From Paenibacillus protaetiae (lineage in GTDB: Bacteria > Bacillota > Bacilli > Paenibacillales > Paenibacillaceae), in the NCBI RefSeq assembly GCF_004135365.1, contig NZ_CP035492.1, positions 2,230,501 to 2,294,500 on the forward strand: 64,000 nt of DNA, written 5' to 3'. A program made the translations under genes and the position numbers. The first letter of the stretch is position 1; every line of letters starts with the position of its first letter. The notes beneath the pieces are model-generated. The model was not told the DNA's origin and did no database searches. It saw only the letters and a program-made list of their open reading frames with translations. This document shows, one piece after another, positions 8,378 to 16,800 of the stretch.

Positions 8378-10126
8378 TCACTTCATAAAGTATTTAGGGC
8401 CGTTAAGTCCTGCCGGCTGAATGATGTCCCCTCTTGCAAACGGATACTGTTTATACGGAATCATCACTTCGCCGTTCAGCCAGGTGCCGTTCCTGGAACC
8501 AAGGTCCTTTGCCGAATAGGTGAATGGCTCATCCCCGGGTTCGATTTCAAAATGGAGCCGGGAGATGCCGCTTGCGGTATCCGTGTAATGAACCTGCTTG
8601 TCCGACCTGCCGACCATAAACAGCTCGCCGTCCCAAGCCAGCTTTTGCTCGCTGCCGTTCCATTCCCGGTATAGGGCGAATCCCGAATCGGTCTGTTTAC
8701 CCGTGCCATTCTCCTGTTTAGCTGCTCCCAAATATTCCGTTGCATCATGCCATTTTAATCCGCTTGTCCCCGGCTCGGCCGCCGCAGCAGCTTCCTCAGC
8801 CGCGATACGGAACGGGTCTTCATATTGATGCCAAGCCTGCGAGACGTCTCCTGAACGAAGCGGCATGTCAGTTATGGGCTGATCATTACTCCTGGCTGCA
8901 GCCCCGCTTGCAGATAACCCGGCCAAAGCAGATTTTTCTGCGGATTGGCCGTAGGTCCAGCGGGGAGCCTGGCCGGGAGTGTAGGACATTTCAGAGGAAG
9001 CGGATGAAAGAAACGGTTCCTCATCCGGCAAAAGCAGCCGCGGCTTGATTTCATCATGATCATGGGCCGCGTACAGCTCCCGGTGCGCTGCGGAATCCCC
9101 CTCGTTTGGCTTTCGCCAAATAAAGAGCAATCCCGCTGCTGCCAGCAGCGTCAGCCCGCAGCAGATGAATAACCCGCTTTGGCTTTGTGACCCGAGGTAC
9201 ATATACCTCCAAATTAGCGCATCCGTTAAAACAACAGCCGCCGAAAGCATCCATTTAATGCGGTTAGGATTGGCCGGCTTCGCTTCGTCATTCATTTCCC
9301 AGCCCATCGGTTCATCTTCCAAAACGTCTTCATGCGGACTATCCGCATCGCCATATTCCAAAAGTGATAAAGGTTCCTGCACCTGCACCACGTCGTGCTC
9401 TTTGAACGAAACGTCCTGCACCGGCGCGCCTTTGGCGCTCGCAATATGGATCTTATCCGTATCGTTCCAGGCATCTTGCGCCGCCCGGCTCGCAGCAGAT
9501 GCCGCCGCCCGGCCGGAGGCATTACGCAGCTGCCTTACATTCATCCGGACCGGCAAGCTTTCCCCGATAAGCTCGAGCAGAGCTGCTCGCAGCTCTTGGC
9601 AGGACAAACTGCGGGTATTCAAATGCTGCAGCAGCTTCTGAAAGCCGGCTCCGTCCATTTCGTCGATATAAGCGCTCCAGCCTACAAGCAATGACATTAA
9701 ATCCCCGTAACCTTCCGTTCCGGCAGTGGCCTTCAAGGGCAAATAAGCAAGCTTGATGTCAGTCAGCTGCTCGCCTGCAAATAAATAGGCGTGCGACAGC
9801 AAGCAGCCTTCCGGACGCAGCATATAGTGCCTGCATTCATCGAGCGCTTCCACAACCGCCAGCAGCAGCTCATAAAACTGCTGCATCGTAATCGGCTGCA
9901 GCTGAAGCTTATGACGAAGCAGCTTGCGGCCTTCCAGGTTATAACGAAACGTAAAAATACCGTTCACCTCAAGCCAGTCTACGTCCAGCAAACGCGGCAT
10001 TTTATATTGCTGCAGCATATGCAGCTCCACTTCTTCCAGATGCTCGCGCCGGAAGCCCCCTTCCCGCTCTATGAGCATCTCATGCCCGCGGGCCATTGAA
10101 AAATCAACAACCAGTTTGTTCAACAT
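8378..10126 (-). CDS. FHA-domain membrane protein, last gene of the Tad operon (DUF6382-like)
   Basis: About 582 residues. The N-terminal 200 residues form a conserved intracellular domain that I associate with DUF6382 in Paenibacillaceae FHA proteins. A basic/acidic linker and two close membrane helices (about 300-350, ending LLAAAGLLFIWRK) follow, then a long linker, and a C-terminal FHA domain with FMVGRSDKQVHY, GISRLHFEIE and DLGSRNGTWLNGE. These are the Gly-Arg-Ser, Ser-Arg-x-His and Asn-Gly residues that bind phosphothreonine. It probably recruits a phosphorylated partner to the pilus machine. I chose the ATG at 10126 because AAAGGAGG lies six bases before it; a frame up to 10159 lacks a site. 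It ends the operon. Confidence 0.85.
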   Translation of the reverse strand: MLNKLVVDFSMARGHEMLIEREGGFRREHLEEVELHMLQQYKMPRLLDVDWLEVNGIFTFRYNLEGRKLLRHKLQLQPITMQQFYELLLAVVEALDECRHYMLRPEGCLLSHAYLFAGEQLTDIKLAYLPLKATAGTEGYGDLMSLLVGWSAYIDEMDGAGFQKLLQHLNTRSLSCQELRAALLELIGESLPVRMNVRQLRNASGRAAASAASRAAQDAWNDTDKIHIASAKGAPVQDVSFKEHDVVQVQEPLSLLEYGDADSPHEDVLEDEPMGWEMNDEAKPANPNRIKWMLSAAVVLTDALIWRYMYLGSQSQSGLFICCGLTLLAAAGLLFIWRKPNEGDSAAHRELYAAHDHDEIKPRLLLPDEEPFLSSASSEMSYTPGQAPRWTYGQSAEKSALAGLSASGAAARSNDQPITDMPLRSGDVSQAWHQYEDPFRIAAEEAAAAAEPGTSGLKWHDATEYLGAAKQENGTGKQTDSGFALYREWNGSEQKLAWDGELFMVGRSDKQVHYTDTASGISRLHFEIEPGDEPFTYSAKDLGSRNGTWLNGEVMIPYKQYPFARGDIIQPAGLNGPKYFMK

Positions 10127-10151
10127 CAGCCCCTCCTTTCTATCGTATGGA

Positions 10152-10652
10152 TTAAACATATAGCCATGCCGTTAAAGCACCCGGCAGAACGGCGAGCATA
10201 AATGGAAATGTCCGTCCTCCGCTTGCCCAGGCCATCCAGCCTTGGCGGCTCATATTCATGCCGGGGACAACAAGCGCTATCGCTCCTGTAACCATCCGCT
10301 TTGCTAACGGCTTATTTACTATAACGAATACAATTCCGATAAGCCCCGCATACAAAATCGAATATAACAACACCTGAAGGACTGGAATAACGCCAACCCA
10401 TACACCCAGCGCTCCAAATAGTTTTACATCCCCTGCCCCTATCCCCCGGAACAAATATAACAGCAGCAGCGGACCTGCTCCGCTTGCCATCCCTTCAAAC
10501 GCCGACAGGCCGCCTGCCCATCCGCCTGCAGCGAGATGATATAGTAAACCTGCCCCGCTAAAAAACAAATTAAGCCAGTTAGGAATAATCTGTTTCCGCA
10601 GATCCGTGATGAATGCGGCAGCCAGCAATATCGCTGCGGCAACTGTCGCCAT
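10152..10652 (-). CDS. tadV: Prepilin peptidase (A24 family, TadV/CpaA type)
   Basis: A roughly 166-residue polytopic membrane aspartyl protease that would cut the class III signal of the Flp pilin and of the TadE-like pseudopilins in this operon. Both catalytic aspartate motifs are present: ITDLRKQIIPN near residue 18 and GIGAGDVKLFGALG in the middle. It lacks the N-terminal methyltransferase domain of PilD, as expected for the Tad type. The start was moved from 10700 to the ATG at 10652 because AAGGAGAGG precedes it at seven bases and the protein then begins directly with the first helix. It lies between the second TadE-like gene and the FHA gene. Confidence 0.9.
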   Translation of the reverse strand: MATVAAAILLAAAFITDLRKQIIPNWLNLFFSGAGLLYHLAAGGWAGGLSAFEGMASGAGPLLLLYLFRGIGAGDVKLFGALGVWVGVIPVLQVLLYSILYAGLIGIVFVIVNKPLAKRMVTGAIALVVPGMNMSRQGWMAWASGGRTFPFMLAVLPGALTAWLYV

Positions 10653-10692
10653 TCGCAATCCTCTCCTTTGCTCCGGTATGATGGAGCCTGCT

Positions 10693-11685
10693 TTAATCAT
10701 TCTTTTTTTTGTCTACAACGAAATTCATCGAAGCCTCTATTCCTGAAGCTGATTCGGCAGTCATTTCCCACACTCCCGCCGTAGTGTTGCCGCCTACAAG
10801 CCATGTCCAGCTTACGTAGCCGTCATGGTCAGCCGCTGCTTGTCCTAAATGCTTGGCTATGCTATTTCCGCTTTTATAAGTCACAGTTAAAGAAGCTGAA
10901 GCCCCCGGATTCGTGAGCGCAACGACGGTAGCCCGCTGTCCCGGATATACCGGTGATGGCTGTATTGATATAATGCGGATCGGCACAGCCTCCCCATCCG
11001 CCGGATCAACCCGTTTGGCAGGCAGCGCATCGCTTACCCATACCCGCTCCGCAGCTTGTTCACGAAAAATCAGCGGCGTGTTCATAAACGGAAACCGGAA
11101 GGGTAACACATACTCGGCCGTTATGGACACATAAGGCTGCTGTTTGTTCTTCAGATCGGGAAGCGTAAGGCGATACAGTTTCATACGGGCGGGGTCAAGG
11201 ACCGTCGAATTCGCATACTTGCGAAGCAACGGCTCAACAATGGTGCGTCCGAGCTCCGTTGCCGCCAGATCTTCTACGGGCGACCAATCCCCCTGGACAA
11301 CCGCCGAAGCGATCGTTCCAGCCGGATCCGGCAGCCATTCCGCCGCTTGACCGGCAATCGAACTCCATCCGGAAAGTTTGCCATCCGGCAGCGCCGTTGA
11401 CCCTATCCCGGAAGGAAGCTTGCCGCTGATCTGCTGAAATGCCAAATCCGCCGGATGAATATAAGCTGCGATTTGCCGGGCGGTCTGTGACGCAGCCGAT
11501 TGAACTCCAAGCTGTACAGCGCATACCCGAATCAGCACGATAAAAAAGACCATAACCAGCAGCAGCAGAGGCATCACCAAAGCCGCCTCCACAACAATGC
11601 TGCCTCGTTCATTCGGCCGGCGGTTTATGCCGCCATGGCTTAGCTTACGGCAAGAGCAACTGCCCGCTGATTGCCGATTACTCAT
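10693..11685 (-). CDS. TadE-like pseudopilin with long extracellular domain
   Basis: About 330 residues. Near residue 25 it has the type IV pilin-like segment ERGSIVVEAALVMPLLLLV: a Gly before the cut site, Glu at position +5, and a long hydrophobic helix. This is the TadE signature. A large exported region follows, with a C-terminal immunoglobulin-like portion (YPGQRATVVALTNPG to WEMTAESASGIEAS) that is larger than in classical TadE. The ATG at 11685 overlaps the stop of the preceding gene, suggesting translational coupling. It is likely a minor pilin or initiation factor for the Tad pilus, processed by the adjacent peptidase. Confidence 0.82.
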   Translation of the reverse strand: MSNRQSAGSCSCRKLSHGGINRRPNERGSIVVEAALVMPLLLLVMVFFIVLIRVCAVQLGVQSAASQTARQIAAYIHPADLAFQQISGKLPSGIGSTALPDGKLSGWSSIAGQAAEWLPDPAGTIASAVVQGDWSPVEDLAATELGRTIVEPLLRKYANSTVLDPARMKLYRLTLPDLKNKQQPYVSITAEYVLPFRFPFMNTPLIFREQAAERVWVSDALPAKRVDPADGEAVPIRIISIQPSPVYPGQRATVVALTNPGASASLTVTYKSGNSIAKHLGQAAADHDGYVSWTWLVGGNTTAGVWEMTAESASGIEASMNFVVDKKKND

Positions 11686-14050
11686 AAGACCATCCAATCG
11701 TTTTGGTTGTTTCATAGCGGTTATCGTTCACCTTCCCGTCCAGCAGGCCGGCTGTACCCAGCAGCCGCATAACGCCGGGCAAAAACCATAGTGAAACCGA
11801 TGCGGTTGTCTCTCCGGTAAGCGCAGCCGGCACGGAGGCCAGTTCCGCTCCGGTATTATGCTCAATAACCGCCGACATCCGGGACACTTGCTTGTCTCCA
11901 CCCGCTCCATGAAGCATTAAAAACAATCGTAAATAATCCAAATAAGACACCTGTGCTTGCACATACTTCGATAACGGGGCTGAACCATGCTCCACAAAGG
12001 AATGAATATCCTCTGCTGTTTTTTCCACTCCGTAAAGCAAAGAACAGGATAAAATGAGAAGCGGATGGCCTGCGGTTTTGCATACCGACAGCCCCTCCAT
12101 CGTCCGGACTGCATAACGGACAGCAAACAGCTCGCTGTAAGCGGCAGCGATATTGGCAGCCGGGTTCACCATGCCATAAATGATGTATTCCAGCTCCTGA
12201 TTGCTTAAAGTGACGCCCTGCGCAAGCTCTGCCGTATCCCCGTTTGCAACAGCTGCTTTTATATTTTGCGGACTAAAAGAAGTAAAGCGGCCGGCTGCAT
12301 ACTCACTGAAATAGACGGTATCCCTCGCCTTCACAAGCATGTCGCCCACCCCGCCAAATATGCCATTCATAAGCGAAAAAGACGCATCGGCCTCTTCGTC
12401 CGCGCTTTGCGTGTTATCCGCGTGCTGTCTGTTATCCGTATCCGATGTTTCTGCAGCCGGCGGGCTTTCGTTTAACCCGGCAGCTGCGGCGGATTGTTCT
12501 TCAGCTTTCTGATTGGAATCCGCATCGCCGGATGGAAGACTTGCACGAAGCATCTCGTTAAACCGCAGATTACTTTGATATAATGCCTGAACCTCCTGAA
12601 ACGTCCGTACATTTTCGTCATTTTGCGGAAGTACGGTTAACGTATGAAGGAAAGCACGGGACTGCTTCCATAATGAGGAGAGCTGCGCTTGCTGCTGCTT
12701 CAGCTGTTCAGATACGCCTTGATCCGAAAGTTTGCTTTTGCGTTGATCAAGCTTGGAACCCGCTTTAACATATTGAACGTCATATTGTTCATAAGCGACT
12801 CGCATATTTAAGGCGCCTTCCAGCAATAGATCGTTTGGGACAGCGGGATGCGCCAGCCCGTCGGACAAATTGGCGCTGAAGCCGCCGATCTCCATATCCA
12901 ATGAAGCATAGGCTGCCGCCTGCTCCGACAGTTCATTGCGGTATTCCTCGAACCAGCTCGCAGGCAAAATAACCTCGTCCCCCATGCTGCGAATTTCCTG
13001 CATATCGGATAGCTGCCCGGAAGGAACTGCAGAACCCGCTAACTGAGAGGAAGAACCATCAGCAGCGGCTGCCTGCTTATAGCCTGAAATGTCGGCTGAT
13101 TGCTCCGCCTGATCGTAAATCTGCTGCATCTGCCCGTTTAGACGCTCCGCGTCCGCTAATGCTTGAACCGCTTCAACCTGCAATTCCGCATGCTGCTTCA
13201 TAACCGCATCGCTTTCCGGCTTCAGCCGGGAAAGCAGCTTGTCCGCTTGTTTGCGGTAAGATGCCAGATTGTCCGAGACGACAGTATCCGGCGCATCCTT
13301 CTGCGATTCAAGCGCTAGCGCTTGTTCTGCAAAACCTTTATAGTTTCGGGCAATCCCAATGGCTGTATCCGGAGCGCCATCCTGCAGCTTGCCTATATCG
13401 GCCGGCACAAGTTTGCCAAGCTTGCTGTCCGAAAATGCTTTTGCTGCCGCCTGCTGTAATCCGAGCACCCGGTCCAGCTTCTCTTGCCTTGCTTCATAAA
13501 GCTTTTTCAGCTGCTCCAGCATCCCTACGGTAACGGTTGCTTCTTTCATCGCATCCGACAAAGGCATAAAGGTTTTTGCCAGCTCCAGCGTAAAATCTAC
13601 CGGGGCTTTATATTTCATTTCTTCCAGCACTTGCCGCCGGAATACCGTATGATCACCCAGAGTAGAAGCCGGGTTCATTTGTGTGCGCTCCAAGACAGGC
13701 CGCACCATCCGAAGGACCGGCGACCTGCTTGCATACGAGCCGGATGCCAGATTATTGTCTACCGTCTGCCTGTAAATCGCATCACTGCTTGTACCCCCGC
13801 GGCCAAACAAGCCATATCTCTCATATAGTGCCTCGTCATAAGCGGATAAGACCGAACGGACGCCTGCGCGGGCGGCGTTCTCCGTCATTGTATTCAGAAG
13901 CGCAATCCGGGCGTAATCTATAAACACGGAAACAAAAAGCAACAAAGCGGACAAAACAACCACAGCAAATATCGTGACAACCCCGTTCCGTTGAAACAAA
14001 AGCTCCTTTATTGCCTTTCCTTTTGCGCTCAGGAAGCTTGAATCTATCAA
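11678..14050 (-). CDS. Large TadG-like pilus assembly protein
   Basis: About 790 residues. An N-terminal cytoplasmic stretch and one membrane helix (GVVTIFAVVVLSALLLFVSVF, about residues 25-45) precede a very large exported region rich in Gln, Ala and Ser with strong heptad-like stretches between about 200 and 480, probably coiled coil. The N-terminal helix and position match TadG-like proteins of Gram-positive Tad loci. I recognise no enzyme motif. The likely start is a TTG at 14050, preceded by GGAGGGG at five bases; the longer frame to 14131 overlaps the upstream gene without a site. It probably acts as a cell-envelope anchor or scaffold for the pilus. Confidence 0.78.
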   Translation of the reverse strand: MIDSSFLSAKGKAIKELLFQRNGVVTIFAVVVLSALLLFVSVFIDYARIALLNTMTENAARAGVRSVLSAYDEALYERYGLFGRGGTSSDAIYRQTVDNNLASGSYASRSPVLRMVRPVLERTQMNPASTLGDHTVFRRQVLEEMKYKAPVDFTLELAKTFMPLSDAMKEATVTVGMLEQLKKLYEARQEKLDRVLGLQQAAAKAFSDSKLGKLVPADIGKLQDGAPDTAIGIARNYKGFAEQALALESQKDAPDTVVSDNLASYRKQADKLLSRLKPESDAVMKQHAELQVEAVQALADAERLNGQMQQIYDQAEQSADISGYKQAAAADGSSSQLAGSAVPSGQLSDMQEIRSMGDEVILPASWFEEYRNELSEQAAAYASLDMEIGGFSANLSDGLAHPAVPNDLLLEGALNMRVAYEQYDVQYVKAGSKLDQRKSKLSDQGVSEQLKQQQAQLSSLWKQSRAFLHTLTVLPQNDENVRTFQEVQALYQSNLRFNEMLRASLPSGDADSNQKAEEQSAAAAGLNESPPAAETSDTDNRQHADNTQSADEEADASFSLMNGIFGGVGDMLVKARDTVYFSEYAAGRFTSFSPQNIKAAVANGDTAELAQGVTLSNQELEYIIYGMVNPAANIAAAYSELFAVRYAVRTMEGLSVCKTAGHPLLILSCSLLYGVEKTAEDIHSFVEHGSAPLSKYVQAQVSYLDYLRLFLMLHGAGGDKQVSRMSAVIEHNTGAELASVPAALTGETTASVSLWFLPGVMRLLGTAGLLDGKVNDNRYETTKTIGWSYE

Positions 14051-14072
14051 CTTATCCCCTCCTACAAGCCAA

Positions 14073-14804
14073 TCAGGAAGCCGGAGCCTCTTGCCTCTTG
14101 CCGGTATAGGCTGCCAACACTGCGCCTGCATCCTTTTTGGTAAATAAACCTTTGCTCCACTTTGTCCCGTAATAACGGGCTATATCTACACTGCGAATAA
14201 ATTCTACCGGATCTACGACATTGGCAGAGGCTGCCGCCTCTGGCTCCTGCTTGCCGAGCATAGTTTCAAGGATGGGCATCGTCACCGGCAGCAAAAGCTT
14301 CACCTGCACTTCCCGATGCATGATGCCCCGGTTGTAAAATGCTTGTCCCTGAAACAGGGGCTGCATATCCTCCAGCCATTGGGATGCCTGGCCAAGCTTC
14401 CGCAGCGCAAGCGAAGCGTTGTCCTCCGGCTGCGCTTTATTGGCGTCAGAAGACGGAATCGTCAGCGAGTACGGCGCGCTTTCGGATTTCAATCCAAATA
14501 CGGATTCAAGCATGCCGTCATCACCAACGCGCCAATAAAGGCTGTCATAACTCCCCGCAGGGGCGATCCCGGTAGCCGCCTCGCGATGGCTGTTATCCCA
14601 GCCGAATGCGGCGCGTTCCGCCGTCATGGCAGCCGTATCGTACAAAATGATTTTCTGGTAGGCGTATACGCCCAGCAATATAAAACTTAAGACAAGCAGC
14701 AGCAAAAGCGGCATTACAACCGCTGATTCGAGCGTAAAGCTTCCCCGTTCGCTGCCTGCCAGATGTTTCAGCCGGTTAATCAAAGATACTGTCCGCTTGA
14801 TCAT
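14073..14804 (-). CDS. TadE/TadF-like pseudopilin
   Basis: A 243-residue protein with a TadE-type N-terminus: a basic region, then ERGSFTLESAVVMPLLLLLV, with Gly at the cleavage point, Glu at +5 and a hydrophobic helix of about 25 residues. The exported part ends in a basic tail. It is predicted to be cut by the operon's prepilin peptidase and to act as a minor pilin. Its start overlaps the end of the Flp pilin gene by 29 bases, so pilin and minor pilin are translated from one message. It is followed 22 bases later by the TadG-like gene. Confidence 0.85.
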   Translation of the reverse strand: MIKRTVSLINRLKHLAGSERGSFTLESAVVMPLLLLLVLSFILLGVYAYQKIILYDTAAMTAERAAFGWDNSHREAATGIAPAGSYDSLYWRVGDDGMLESVFGLKSESAPYSLTIPSSDANKAQPEDNASLALRKLGQASQWLEDMQPLFQGQAFYNRGIMHREVQVKLLLPVTMPILETMLGKQEPEAAASANVVDPVEFIRSVDIARYYGTKWSKGLFTKKDAGAVLAAYTGKRQEAPAS

Positions 14805-14949
14805 CCGCTTTCCCCATCAGTTTTTTGACCAGCTTAATAATCCAATCCTTAAATAATAAGGCGATAATAATGACCACCGCGATAATTAGAATCACTTCCA
14901 GCGTCCCTAGCCCGGACTCCGACCGCCAAAACTTCCCCAGCTTTTTCAT
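14776..14949 (-). CDS. Flp-family type IVb major pilin
   Basis: A 57-residue gene, too short for usual cut-offs. The product opens MKKLGKFWRSESG, a basic leader ending in Gly. The mature part begins LGTLEVILIIAVVIIIALLF: Glu at position +5 after the expected cut and a continuous hydrophobic helix, then a short charged tail ending in Asp. This is the architecture of Flp pilins, the main subunit of Tad pili. GGGGAGAGAAG precedes the ATG at 14949. It lies between TadC and the TadE-like gene, where a pilin would be expected to complete the machine. The next gene starts inside its 3' end. Confidence 0.88.
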   Translation of the reverse strand: MKKLGKFWRSESGLGTLEVILIIAVVIIIALLFKDWIIKLVKKLMGKADDQADSIFD

Positions 14950-14990
14950 GATCTTCTCTCCCCGCTACTCAATAATAAAAATGTAAAAGT

Positions 14991-15878
14991 TCACATCATC
15001 ATGACCGCCGGAGCAGCCACCAGCACCATTAATGAAAGTAAAATGCCAACCAGCGGAAAAACAAGCTTCGAAGAGGCTTCTTCGCCGCGCGAACGGGCAA
15101 CAGCCTTCCTCTTCTCCCACAGGCCGTATGATAATTCGCGCAGCGCAAGCGTAAAATGTTCGCCGCCCCTGCGGTAATTCAGCAGCAGCACCGTTGTAAA
15201 TACCGAAACTTCCTGTACAGCGCAGCTGCGGTTGAAACGTTCAATCGCCGTGCTAAAGGAATCCCCGTTCTGAAGCGCCAACACGACGGTGCGCCATTCC
15301 CGGTACAGCGGATGCTGTTCCGCATCTTTGCCATCAAGACAGCGTGCCATAGCCCGCAGCGTCGTTTCCCCTGCGCTGACGAGCAGCAGCAGCTTGCTGA
15401 TCGTCTCCGGCAGCTCCAGCAATATTTCCTGCTTGCGCCGCTCGACTAGCCGCCCCGCCTCCATAAAAGGCCGAACCGCCAGCAGCAATCCTGCGATAAA
15501 CCCAATCAATATCAGCAGCAGCTCACTTGTAATAACACTTAAAAACGTGCAGGCTGTAACAGCCGCATAAGCGTAAGCAACTGCTTCCGCAACCTGAAGT
15601 TTGGTCCGTTCAAGCGTCCAGCTTCTGCCTTTTAGCACCAGCAGCTTCGTATGGCAGCTTCCAAGCTGAAGCTGGAAGCGATCATAAAGCGCCCATCTTT
15701 CCATCGCTTCATGAAACGGCTGAACGAGCAGCAGCTCTTTAAAAGCGTGCCTGCTTCCCGAACGGCCAGCAGCCTTGTTCCGCGCGGCACTGTTTAATTG
15801 GCGGATAGCAGCCTGTAAAGCACGCCGGCCGCACAAGACCAGCCATAACACCGTCAGCAATAGCGGGAATACAATCAT
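14991..15878 (-). CDS. tadC: Tad inner-membrane protein TadC (type II secretion F domain)
   Basis: A 295-residue polytopic membrane protein of the GspF/TadC group, which together with TadB forms the platform that couples ATP hydrolysis to pilus assembly. It has an N-terminal helix, a cytoplasmic region, a helical pair around residues 95-135 (VTACTFLSVITSELLLILIG), the F-domain proper (ETISKLLLLVSAGETTLRAM onward, with YRRGGEHFTLALRELSYGLW) and a C-terminal helix ending LVAAPAVMMM. It follows tadB with a 13-base gap and precedes the pilin gene, the usual Tad gene order. Confidence 0.9.
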   Translation of the reverse strand: MIVFPLLLTVLWLVLCGRRALQAAIRQLNSAARNKAAGRSGSRHAFKELLLVQPFHEAMERWALYDRFQLQLGSCHTKLLVLKGRSWTLERTKLQVAEAVAYAYAAVTACTFLSVITSELLLILIGFIAGLLLAVRPFMEAGRLVERRKQEILLELPETISKLLLLVSAGETTLRAMARCLDGKDAEQHPLYREWRTVVLALQNGDSFSTAIERFNRSCAVQEVSVFTTVLLLNYRRGGEHFTLALRELSYGLWEKRKAVARSRGEEASSKLVFPLVGILLSLMVLVAAPAVMMM

Positions 15879-15891
15879 TCGCGACAGCCCT

Positions 15892-16800
15892 TTACACCCG
15901 AATGTTCATCATTTTGCCGATTAACCAAAACAGAAACAGAAGAAACGCAAGTATAAGCGTCAGCAGCAAATACCCCGCGCCGCTGTAGAGCGGAGCCATA
16001 TAGTCCGGAGCAGCGACTCCCAAAAAACCAAGAAAGACAAAAGGAACCGCCATCATAATGCGGGCTTCCAGCCTTTTTTGCGCAACCATAACCGCAATCT
16101 CCTGCAGGACGTCCAGTTTTTCGCCTATCGTTTGCGAGGTTCTTTTCATAACTTCAATCAGATCGCCGCCAGAGCGCTTACACGCTGCAAACACATCGGC
16201 AAATTGCTTCAAATCATCAATTCCGGCCCGTCCGGCCAGACTTTGCAAAGCCTGCTCCAGCGGCTCCGCATTGTCCAGCCGGTTGCGAATCACTTGAAAT
16301 TCCACAATCAGCTCCGTACGGGGATCCGGATACAACAGCTTTAAATCTTGCAGGGCGGCCACAAAAGCGTTCTCAACGGATCTCCCCGCAGCAAGCGAAG
16401 AGGTGATCGAATACAATGCCTCCTTGAATTGCAGCTGAAGCCGGTTTTTCCGTTTTTTTAGAAGCGACTGCCTGTACAGCCTTGGCGCTGCAAAGCCGGC
16501 CACACTCAGTACAAGCGCAATCAGCACATTATGATAAAACAAATATGCCGCCGCAGCCGCTATTCCGCAGCCGGCCAGCAACGACTGAGCCATCTGCCTG
16601 CGTGTCAAGCGGTATTGGTTATAATCAACCAGCTCCCGGTGCCGGTCTTGGCCTGTTTGCTGCTCTAAAACTTCGCCGAACCAATACAGCTTTAATTGGG
16701 ATAGGCGGCTGGTACACTGAGTATTGGATGGAGGACGGCCACTGCCCCCGCCGCGGATCGCCCGAAGCTTCCCCGAAACCGGCTGTTCCCCGCGGCTCAT
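15892..16800 (-). CDS. tadB: Tad inner-membrane protein TadB (type II secretion F domain)
   Basis: A 302-residue TadB. Two closely spaced helices near residues 85-125 (ALVLSVAGFAAPRLY) precede the F-domain (LYSITSSLAAGRSVENAFVA, then VFAACKRSGGDLIEVMKRTS), and two helices lie at the end. The ATG overlaps the tadA stop codon in an ATGA arrangement, a sign of translational coupling. It forms the assembly platform with TadC. The first 80 residues are a polar extension. No missing core element was seen. Confidence 0.9.
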   Translation of the reverse strand: MSRGEQPVSGKLRAIRGGGSGRPPSNTQCTSRLSQLKLYWFGEVLEQQTGQDRHRELVDYNQYRLTRRQMAQSLLAGCGIAAAAAYLFYHNVLIALVLSVAGFAAPRLYRQSLLKKRKNRLQLQFKEALYSITSSLAAGRSVENAFVAALQDLKLLYPDPRTELIVEFQVIRNRLDNAEPLEQALQSLAGRAGIDDLKQFADVFAACKRSGGDLIEVMKRTSQTIGEKLDVLQEIAVMVAQKRLEARIMMAVPFVFLGFLGVAAPDYMAPLYSGAGYLLLTLILAFLLFLFWLIGKMMNIRV

